64,000 nt of DNA from positions 8,639 through 72,638 of the forward strand of contig JBATTK010000041.1 in assembly GCA_049670505.1 (NCBI GenBank), given 5' to 3'. The notes beneath the pieces are model-generated. The model did no database searches. It saw only the letters and a list, made by a program, of their open reading frames with translations, and was not told where the DNA came from. Every line of letters begins with the position of its first letter. Within the stretch, counting starts at the first letter, position 1. Source of the DNA: JBATTK01 sp049670505 (lineage in GTDB: Bacteria > Bacteroidota > Bacteroidia > Flavobacteriales > Flavobacteriaceae). The translations under genes and the position numbers were made by a program. Positions 27,326-33,774 of this stretch are shown here, piece after piece.

Positions 27326-28561
27326 CTATGTTTTATAGGCAATTTTTTCATCCTTAAAGGCCATTACAAAGAAAACAAGCACTACAAACGCAAAGCCGGC
27401 GGGGTACATCCATATGGTTTGCCAAGCATGGCCTCCCTCTGGTAAAATATAGGTGTCCGCAATTTTTCCCGCTATCCAAAAACCTATGAGCATACCTACC
27501 CCATAAGTAGCCAAGGTAATAAGCCCTTGAGCGGCGCTCTTAAATCTTTCTCCTGCTTTACTGTCCGTGTAAATCTGTCCCGAGACAAAGAAAAAGTCAT
27601 AACATATACCATGTAACGCAATTCCGATAACCAACATAAAGAACAAATCTCCCGCATTGCCATAGGCAAAAAGCAAATACCGCACTGCCCATGCAAGCAT
27701 ACCTGCCATTATAGTTTTTTTGAAGCCATATCTTTTAAAAAAGAAAGGAAGCAATAGCATAAATGCTATCTCGGAAATTTGACCTGCCGAGGCCCATGCC
27801 GTAGATCCCTCTACCCTTGATTCCGTTAAAAAAGGACTTATATTCTGATAATAAAAGGCCAGTGGAATACATATTAAAACGGAGGAAATGAAAAATATCA
27901 AAAAATTCCTATCCGTTAGCAACTTTAAAGCATCGAGGCCCAAAATGTCCGAAAGCGTAATTTTTTCATCCTTTCCCACACTAGGAGGGGTTTTAGGAAG
28001 TGTAAAACTAAACAGCCCTAAAATGGCCGAAGCGATCGCGGTCATTAAAAACGTATTGGACAACATCCCGTTTTCAATACTTGCAAGAGCGTCCCAGTTA
28101 AATGCCAAGCTTATCAAGAGCCCGGCAACTATCCACCCCAGTGTGCCGAAAACCCGTATCAACGGAAATTGCTTTGCTGGATCTCTCATCTGATTAAAGG
28201 CCACGGAATTCACTAGGGCAAGGGTGGGCATATAGGCTATCATATATCCTAATACATAGGGATAGAAAACGGAAAAAGACGTGGTTTGGGACATTTGATA
28301 CATTAAAAATGCCCCTATCAGATGTAATATCCCCAATATCCGTTCTGCATTAAAAAATCTATCGGCTATCAATCCTATAATAAAAGGTGCAATAATAGCT
28401 CCCCAGGATTGTGTAGAGAAAGCTTGTGCAATTTCACCATCGCCTGCGCTTAGGTTGTTCCCTAAAAAAGTTCCTAGGGTAACAAACCAACCACCCCAGA
28501 TAAAAAATTCTAAAAACATCATCACGGAAAGCTGCGCCTGAACCTTTAACTTTAATTTCAT
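27326..28561 (-). CDS. NHS-type MFS permease (nucleoside/H+ symporter family)
   Basis: Membrane permease of 411 residues, about twelve helices. The N-terminus MKLKLKVQAQLSVMMFLEFFIWGGWFVTLGTFL and the block FGTLGWIVAGL belong to the NupG/XapB-like nucleoside:H+ symporter family as annotated in Bacteroidota. In this operon, with oxidoreductases and TIM-barrel genes, it may carry a glycoside instead of a nucleoside, so I do not give a symbol. It lies 44 bases upstream of the other MFS gene. Confidence 0.88.
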   Translation of the reverse strand: MKLKLKVQAQLSVMMFLEFFIWGGWFVTLGTFLGNNLSAGDGEIAQAFSTQSWGAIIAPFIIGLIADRFFNAERILGILHLIGAFLMYQMSQTTSFSVFYPYVLGYMIAYMPTLALVNSVAFNQMRDPAKQFPLIRVFGTLGWIVAGLLISLAFNWDALASIENGMLSNTFLMTAIASAILGLFSFTLPKTPPSVGKDEKITLSDILGLDALKLLTDRNFLIFFISSVLICIPLAFYYQNISPFLTESRVEGSTAWASAGQISEIAFMLLLPFFFKRYGFKKTIMAGMLAWAVRYLLFAYGNAGDLFFMLVIGIALHGICYDFFFVSGQIYTDSKAGERFKSAAQGLITLATYGVGMLIGFWIAGKIADTYILPEGGHAWQTIWMYPAGFAFVVLVFFVMAFKDEKIAYKT

Positions 28562-28573
28562 CCGAGTTTACCC

Positions 28574-29017
28574 TTATCTTTTATAGTGTATGTAATCCAT
28601 TGATATCGGGTTCAGATCATTATTCCTAAAATCCATGGAAATTTGAGCCCTATGATGAGTAGAATGGTTTACAATATGAAACAGCATGTCCCGCAAAGTA
28701 TTGGTAAATAGGCGCCCTTCGGTATTTTCATAATCGATCCGCCTATCAAAATCGTCCGTATTGGTCGTAATTTCAAAGGAACTTCGTTGATTTTCATAGT
28801 GAATATCCCCCCAATCCTTTACAGCATGTATTTGCCAGACCCCATAGTCCGACTCTTTGCCCAAAATCCTTGCATTCCATAAGTGATGGGCATTAAGGAT
28901 ATGGCTAAAAAGCTTTACACTATGCTCGGGAACCTCTTTTAAACTATTACATTCCTCAATAAGTTTTTTATTGCAGTAGTAGTTGTAATCAAACAATTGA
29001 TTAAAAAAAACTTTCAT
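28574..29017 (-). CDS. DinB-family protein
   Basis: Small four-helix metalloprotein of 147 residues of the DinB/YfiT group. The conserved metal-binding histidines appear in LFSHILNAHHLWNARILG (about 37-54) and LFHIVNHSTHHRAQI (about 112-126). Members are thiol-transferases or of unknown role. It is within the keto-glycoside operon (12 bases before the permease gene, 15 after the TIM-barrel gene), so it is cotranscribed, but no clear part in sugar metabolism follows from the family. Confidence 0.88.
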   Translation of the reverse strand: MKVFFNQLFDYNYYCNKKLIEECNSLKEVPEHSVKLFSHILNAHHLWNARILGKESDYGVWQIHAVKDWGDIHYENQRSSFEITTNTDDFDRRIDYENTEGRLFTNTLRDMLFHIVNHSTHHRAQISMDFRNNDLNPISMDYIHYKR

Positions 29018-29032
29018 CTAGTTATATCGTTG

Positions 29033-30028
29033 TTAACCAAGCTTTTTGGCAGCGTTTAGTAAGAGGTCCTTTGTGGTCAGAATACCTTCTTCTTCCCCTA
29101 TTTCATTTCCTTCATATTCCACACCGATATATCCAGAATAACCGGCATCCTTTACTATTTGAAGCATTTTTACATAATCTATTTCCGTTTCATTGCCCTT
29201 GGCATCAAAATCGTGGGATTTTGCGCTTACCGCTTTGGCATGGGGCATCAATTCTGTTACTCCCTTGTAAATATCATACATTTCTGCACAGCCGGCGCCA
29301 TGGTCTTCCGGATCTTTTCTCTTGATACAGAAATTGCCGAAATCGGGCAAAGTGCCACAGTTGTCCATATTTACGATGTCCATGACCTCGGCCACCAGAC
29401 CCGCGTTAGAGGAAAGTCCTCCGTGATTTTCGACAATTACATTAATGTTTTTGTCCTGGGCGTAGGTGGAAAGCTTTGTAAGTCCGTCCACGGAATTCTT
29501 TTTCCAATCTTCAGGAACGTCGCTACCGGCAAGGTTTACCCTAATGGCATGGCATCCCATGGCCGCGGCGGCATCGACCCATTTGTAATGTCTCTCCACG
29601 GCTTCTTGACGCTCTTTGGCATCGGTCACAGCCAAATTGCCCTGCCCGTCGATCATGATAAGTACGTTTTCTAGACCGTGTTTCTTGGCTTCTGCATTTG
29701 ATTTTTCAACAAAGGCCGCCATGGCTTCTGGAGCATAGTCTGCACTTTCCAGTTCGGGATTGTACAACTGGCTCACATATTCCAAACCTGAAAAACCCCA
29801 ATTTTTGGCTTTTTCGGCAAAAGAATACGGGTCTGCCCCATCCTCTCGAATCATTCTATGTATACTCCATTGTGCCAAAGACAGTTTAAAGAAAGGGGCC
29901 GTGGCTTCTGTAATAATTTCGCGTTCTACCATTTCCTTTTTCTTGGTTTCTTTACAGGCATATATTCCCAAAAGTGAAACTGCAAGACCAAATTGAGAAC
30001 TGTTTTGTATAAAGCTTCTTCTTTTCAT
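29033..30028 (-). CDS. Exported TIM-barrel sugar isomerase/epimerase-like lipoprotein
   Basis: A 331-residue protein with a twin-arginine-like start (MKRRSFIQNSSQFGLAVSLLGIYAC) ending in a Cys at about 25 that could be a lipobox, so it is probably folded in the cytoplasm and exported via Tat. The body is an AP-endonuclease-family-2 TIM barrel with GFSGLEYVSQLY, VNLAGSD, VIVENHGGLSSNAG, TLPDFGNFC and KSHDFDAKGNETEIDY, finishing with YIGVEYEGNE. It heads the operon divergent from GMC copy 2. Extracytoplasmic location next to exported dehydrogenase parts suggests action on an oxidised sugar outside the cytoplasm. Confidence 0.88.
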   Translation of the reverse strand: MKRRSFIQNSSQFGLAVSLLGIYACKETKKKEMVEREIITEATAPFFKLSLAQWSIHRMIREDGADPYSFAEKAKNWGFSGLEYVSQLYNPELESADYAPEAMAAFVEKSNAEAKKHGLENVLIMIDGQGNLAVTDAKERQEAVERHYKWVDAAAAMGCHAIRVNLAGSDVPEDWKKNSVDGLTKLSTYAQDKNINVIVENHGGLSSNAGLVAEVMDIVNMDNCGTLPDFGNFCIKRKDPEDHGAGCAEMYDIYKGVTELMPHAKAVSAKSHDFDAKGNETEIDYVKMLQIVKDAGYSGYIGVEYEGNEIGEEEGILTTKDLLLNAAKKLG

Positions 30029-30074
30029 CCGTTTAGATTTTTTTTAATCATTTGGATATTAATTAAAAAATTGA

Positions 30075-30097
30075 GAACGTATGTAATCGCTACGTTC
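30075..30097. promoter_or_regulatory. Inverted repeat in the TIM/GMC2 divergent region
   Basis: GAACGTA (30075-30081) and TACGTTC (30091-30097) are perfect complements around a 9-base spacer, about 47 bases before the TIM-barrel start. It could be an operator or a 5' leader hairpin for that operon. Confidence 0.35.
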
Positions 30098-30202
30098 CCA
30101 CATTAAAAATTCTGGGCATTACCTTATGCGAAGAAATTTTTGAAATCCGTTAATATTTGTTTCATATGGGAGTAATTTGTTCGGTTTTTGAAATCGACAC
30201 CT

Positions 30203-30218
30203 ACTATAACGTTATAGT
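30203..30218. promoter_or_regulatory. Perfect 16-bp palindrome, candidate operator
   Basis: ACTATAACGTTATAGT is its own reverse complement, lies in the 274-base gap between the divergent TIM-barrel and GMC copy 2 genes, and has the central CG seen in many LacI-type operators. No regulator gene lies in the locus. A site here could control both directions. Confidence 0.45.
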
Positions 30219-30302
30219 GCGACTCTCTCAATAATAATCGTGTTTAAATGTAAAAAATTAATTCTATATTTAATGAATTTACGAAATAAACAATTTTAAT
30301 AC

Positions 30303-32015
30303 ATGGGTAAATTTTTTTATAATGATGAGCAGGAATCGTATGATGCGATTGTTGTAGGGACAGGAATCAGCGGTGGCTGGGCTGCAAAAGAATTATGTGA
30401 AAACGGATTGAAAACATTGGTCTTGGAGCGTGGTAGGATGGTAAAACATATTGAAGATTACCCGACCGCCAATTTGGATCCTTGGGATTTTCCGAACAAT
30501 GGAGAACCTACTAGGGAAGAACAAGCTAAACAATTGGTCCAAGCAAGAACAGGATACACTACAAAAACCCCGCATAACTTCTGGTTCGTAAACGATCTGG
30601 AACATCCTTATAATGAAACCAAGCGTTTTGATTGGATGCGAGGTTACCATGTTGGTGGACGCTCCATAATGTGGGGGCGCCACAGCTATCGTTGGAGCAA
30701 TCTTGATTTTGAAGCTAATAAACGTGACGGCATAGCCGTGGATTGGCCTGTTCGATATAAAGATATTTCCCCTTGGTATGATAAAGTAGAATCCTATATT
30801 GGGGTAACTGGTGAAAATCTTGGTCTTCCCCAATTACCCGATGGGCAGTTTGAACCTATGATGGAACTGAACTGTGTAGAACAGCATGTAAGGGAACAAG
30901 TAGCCGAGCATTTTGATGGCAGGGTCATTACCGCAGGACGGGTTGCCCATATTAACAGCAACAAGGCCTTTGACGGCCGTAGTAGATGCCAATATCGGAA
31001 CCGTTGTATTAGGGGTTGCCCGTTCGGAGCCTACTTCAGCAGCAACTCATCTACTTTGCCGGCCGCGGAACGCACCGGCAACATGACCCTACGTACGGAT
31101 GCTATTGTACATGAGGTTATTTATGACGCGGATACAAAAAAAGCGACAGGTGTAAAGGTGATTGATAGGGTAACCAAAGAAACTTTTGAATTTAAGGCCA
31201 AGGTAATTTTTCTTTGCGCATCTTCCATAGCCTCAACTTCTATTTTGATGCAATCCAAATCCGATCGTTTCCCCAACGGTATGGGCAACGATTCTGATCA
31301 ACTCGGTCGCAATATCATGGATCATCATTTAAAAGTAGGAGCTTCCGGAAAATTTGATGGTTTTGAGGACAAGTATTATAAAGGTCGTAAACCTAATGGG
31401 ATCTATGTTCCAAGATTTAGAAACTTGGGCGGAGACTCCAATAGAAAAGATTTTATCCGTGGTTATGGCTACCAAGGCGGTGCCGGTAGAGGCAACTGGG
31501 AGGAAACTATTTCCGAAATGTCCTATGGGAAAGGTCTTAAGGATGCTATATTAAAACCAGGTGGATGGCAATTTGGAATGGGCGGTTTTGGAGAAGTATT
31601 ACCATATGAAGATAATAGAATGACACTGGATTATGATACCTTGGACGCATGGGGATTACCAACGGTAACCTTTGATGCCGAACTCAAGGAAAATGAGTGG
31701 AACATGCGCAAGGATATGAAAGAGCAAGCGGTCAAAATGCTTGAAAAAGCGGGAGTACGTGATGTGGAACCCTTTGATGATCCCGGAGCGTTAGGCCTTG
31801 GAATTCACGAAATGGGAACCGCACGTATGGGGAGAAACCCCAAAACTTCTGTAGTAAATGGATACAACCAAGTACATACAGTGCCCAATGTCTATGTGAC
31901 GGATGGTGCTTTCATGACCTCCGCTGCCTGTGTAAACCCGTCATTAACCTATATGGCCTTCACGGCCAGAGCCGCTGACCATGCGGTGAACGAACTTAAA
32001 AAAGGAAATATATAA
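30303..32015 (+). CDS. GMC-family FAD-dependent sugar dehydrogenase (copy 2), large subunit
   Basis: Flavoprotein of 570 residues, strongly similar to copy 1 over its whole length. FAD motif AIVVGTGISGGWAAKELCE (about 14-32), Cys-rich block CQYRNRCIRGCPFGAYF, and the active-site end GIHEMGTARMG and CVNPSLTYMAF. It has no signal of its own, but its stop codon overlaps the start of the gene for a Tat-type gluconate-2-dehydrogenase subunit 3, so it is probably exported together with that subunit. Expected to oxidise a glycoside, probably at C3, passing electrons to the membrane chain; no cytochrome c subunit gene is in the window. Confidence 0.94.
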   Translation: MGKFFYNDEQESYDAIVVGTGISGGWAAKELCENGLKTLVLERGRMVKHIEDYPTANLDPWDFPNNGEPTREEQAKQLVQARTGYTTKTPHNFWFVNDLEHPYNETKRFDWMRGYHVGGRSIMWGRHSYRWSNLDFEANKRDGIAVDWPVRYKDISPWYDKVESYIGVTGENLGLPQLPDGQFEPMMELNCVEQHVREQVAEHFDGRVITAGRVAHINSNKAFDGRSRCQYRNRCIRGCPFGAYFSSNSSTLPAAERTGNMTLRTDAIVHEVIYDADTKKATGVKVIDRVTKETFEFKAKVIFLCASSIASTSILMQSKSDRFPNGMGNDSDQLGRNIMDHHLKVGASGKFDGFEDKYYKGRKPNGIYVPRFRNLGGDSNRKDFIRGYGYQGGAGRGNWEETISEMSYGKGLKDAILKPGGWQFGMGGFGEVLPYEDNRMTLDYDTLDAWGLPTVTFDAELKENEWNMRKDMKEQAVKMLEKAGVRDVEPFDDPGALGLGIHEMGTARMGRNPKTSVVNGYNQVHTVPNVYVTDGAFMTSAACVNPSLTYMAFTARAADHAVNELKKGNI

Positions 32016-32662
32016 TGGATAGAAGAAAAGCGCTTAAGAATATGGGATTAACGTTGGGGTATGCTGTAGCGACACCGACTTTGATCAGCATAATGCAAAG
32101 TTGTAAAGAGCAGGCCGTTCTGGAGTGGACTCCTGATTTCTTTACCAAGGACGAAGGTAGTGTACTTACGCAGTTGGTAGATATCATACTTCCAAAGACA
32201 GATACTCCTTCCGCATCAGAAGTACAGGTACATCTATTTATTGACAAATTCGTCAATGAGGTAATAGAAAAAGAACAACAGGAATTCTTGAAAATGTCCA
32301 TGGGCAAGTTTATGGACAAGGCCCTTGAGGATTCAGGTAAAGAGAAAGCCGAAGAACTTCTTCCCGAAGATTTAGAGCCTGTTCTGGCAAATGCGTTAAA
32401 AAAGACCAAGGAAGAGGAAATTAAGCTGTTGGAATCCATTACATCCTATCAAGAAGCAATCGCCGAAGGCAAACAAAGTGAGCTGGACGACAGTACCTCC
32501 CGGTTTGCTTTTGCCAACAACCTTAGGGGAATTACCATCTGGGGATATAAGACCTCCGAATATGTAGGTGAAGAAGTTTTGGCCTATTTACCGGTACCCG
32601 GTGAGTACATTGGTTGCGAAGATGTTGAAACGCTTACAAGTGGAAAAGCATGGTCCTTGTAG
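32015..32662 (+). CDS. Gluconate 2-dehydrogenase subunit 3 family protein (Tat small subunit)
   Basis: A 215-residue small subunit of membrane-linked sugar dehydrogenases. The N-terminus MDRRKALKNMGLTLGYA has the twin-arginine motif and is followed by SIMQSC, which may also act as a lipobox. The body is helical, with the family block FFTKDEGSVLTQLVDIILPKTDTPSASEVQVHLFID (about 43-78). In homologues it carries the cofactor-loaded GMC subunit through the Tat system. Its ATG shares one base with the GMC stop, indicating coupled synthesis of both subunits. Confidence 0.93.
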   Translation: MDRRKALKNMGLTLGYAVATPTLISIMQSCKEQAVLEWTPDFFTKDEGSVLTQLVDIILPKTDTPSASEVQVHLFIDKFVNEVIEKEQQEFLKMSMGKFMDKALEDSGKEKAEELLPEDLEPVLANALKKTKEEEIKLLESITSYQEAIAEGKQSELDDSTSRFAFANNLRGITIWGYKTSEYVGEEVLAYLPVPGEYIGCEDVETLTSGKAWSL

Positions 32663-32701
32663 GTACTGTGTTTGAAAAATACTTTTTACAAAAGCCGGTT
32701 G

Positions 32702-32739
32702 CCCTTCCCCATGTAATGATTACATGGGGAAGGGTTTTT
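32702..32739 (+). terminator. Intrinsic terminator of the GMC2 operon
   Basis: CCCTTCCCCATGTAA pairs perfectly with TTACATGGGGAAGGG (15 bp, tight loop), followed by a T-run, 40 bases after the subunit 3 stop. Confidence 0.93.
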
Positions 32740-33017
32740 GTTTGTAGCAATATGTAGTACAATAAGTTCTTCATCTAAAAATGTCCAATGTCCCTTCACA
32801 GAGGAACCTCACCCTACCTTCCCACCTAGTTCTAGAATGGAAAAAGGTTTTACCTCTTCTGAGGTCCATTTCCGGTTTAAAAGAATGATCTTTTTCACAA
32901 AAATAAACGCTAGTCTATTGTTCAACCCGGTCATTTGAAATGACCTCACCGATAGAAATCTTAGTAATTTTTTCTTTTAAAGGTAAGATTTTTATTACTT
33001 CTACGTTAATACTGGAC
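32740..33017. other. Intergenic stretch without recognised gene
   Basis: Between the GMC2 terminator and the first micro-protein gene I see no convincing gene. A short frame at 32738-32938 lacks family features and seems to be chance. The last 80 bases are very T-rich and probably hold the promoter of the micro-protein cluster. Confidence 0.4.
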
Positions 33018-33203
33018 ATGGATTCCTACTTCTACCTTCTTTTTGTGTATTGTATTTTAGCTATGCTTGCTAAAATTGCCTACCATTATCATATGGCGCA
33101 TAAGCAAAAATCTATGGAAATAGAAAAAAAAACAAATCCGCCATACCGTATGCGGCTTACCATAAATTCGCTCCGCAATAGCCTAAGAGACCTAAAGTTT
33201 TAA
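33018..33203 (+). CDS. Single-TM micro-protein with basic tail (micro-protein 1)
   Basis: A 61-residue protein from ATG 33018. Its first 28 residues (MDSYFYLLFVYCILAMLAKI and on to AYHYHMAH) align without gaps to the two 28-residue proteins encoded next to it: acidic Asp2, Tyr4, a hydrophobic helix of about 20 residues with a conserved Tyr11, and a His/basic end. Unlike the others it continues with a highly basic soluble tail (EKKTNPPYRMRLTINSLRNS). The frame is open back to 32940, but the shared MD-Y start marks 33018. Function unknown; small membrane-protein subunit or type I toxin-like peptide are possibilities. Confidence 0.55.
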   Translation: MDSYFYLLFVYCILAMLAKIAYHYHMAHKQKSMEIEKKTNPPYRMRLTINSLRNSLRDLKF

Positions 33204-33230
33204 GGGCCTTATAACAGAGTTTAACGATTC

Positions 33231-33265
33231 ATTTAGACAGTTTAGTCCGTTTATCACGTCTAAAT
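33231..33265. promoter_or_regulatory. 8-bp inverted repeat before micro-protein 2
   Basis: ATTTAGAC (33231-33238) and GTCTAAAT (33258-33265) are exact complements with a 19-base spacer, 20 bases before the start of micro-protein 2. It could be a leader hairpin or operator. Confidence 0.35.
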
Positions 33266-33284
33266 CAGTATACCAATATTATTT

Positions 33285-33371
33285 ATGGATTACTATATAT
33301 ACATCCTTGCTTTGTATTGTATGCTTTTCTTAGTGGCCAGAATCGTATATCATCAACATTTTAAAAAGTGA
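33285..33371 (+). CDS. 28-residue single-TM micro-protein (micro-protein 2)
   Basis: A short frame of 28 codons plus TGA, reading MDYYIYILALYCMLFLVARI then VYHQHFKK. It aligns without gaps to the start of micro-protein 1 (shared MD-Y-Y, Tyr11-Cys12, LVARIVYHQH against MLAKIAYHYH) and has the same length and KK end as micro-protein 3. One membrane helix with a basic C-terminus predicts an N-out or N-in single-span peptide. It is below the length limit of most gene finders. No family recognised; conservation of the pattern between three adjacent frames is the main support. Confidence 0.5.
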   Translation: MDYYIYILALYCMLFLVARIVYHQHFKK

Positions 33372-33489
33372 GATGTTCGTTAATCCGGACTTTAACATCT
33401 ACTAGGATAATATTTAACATTTTCTCAAAATCTTTTTCGCTATTGGTAACGTAAATATAACATAGCCCTACATTGTTGAGAACACACCT

Positions 33490-33576
33490 ATGGATAATTA
33501 CATCATTTTTTTGGTGATTTATGGTACCTTATTATTATTCTCGTATGGAGTAGTAAGAACTTACCTGAAGAAATAA
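33490..33576 (+). CDS. 28-residue single-TM micro-protein (micro-protein 3)
   Basis: A frame of 28 codons plus TAA, reading MDNYIIFLVIYGTLLLFSYG then VVRTYLKK. It has the same length as micro-protein 2, the same MD-Y start, Tyr11 and KK end, but a more diverged helix. It follows micro-protein 2 after a 118-base gap, so each unit may have its own leader. Possible roles are a small subunit of a membrane complex or a hydrophobic peptide toxin; neither is shown by the sequence. No gene follows before the nrdA terminator. Confidence 0.45.
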   Translation: MDNYIIFLVIYGTLLLFSYGVVRTYLKK

Positions 33577-33711
33577 ATTTTTATCGCCGTAAAAGTTCCC
33601 TGGAATCCCGATTCATAAGTTGGGTGTTTTTTTATTGCCCATTTCGAAAAATAATAGGTCATCCTAGCTCGCTTGTTAATATATCGTATATATCTTATCT
33701 AAATAAAATGT

Positions 33712-33739
33712 AAAAACCCAAGTAAATACTTGGGTTTTT
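33712..33739. terminator. Intrinsic terminator of nrdA, also usable from the plus side
   Basis: AAAAACCCAAGTA and TACTTGGGTTTTT form a 13-bp perfect stem with a 2-base spacer (effective loop larger), 36 bases after the nrdA stop. Confidence 0.9.
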
Positions 33740-33774
33740 AAAAAAATATCTTACTTCCTTAATCGATACCTACG

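Noticed and set aside
32738..32938. 66-codon plus-strand frame after the GMC2 terminator
   Set aside because: Starts inside the terminator tail, low-complexity serine-rich start, no relation to the micro-proteins.
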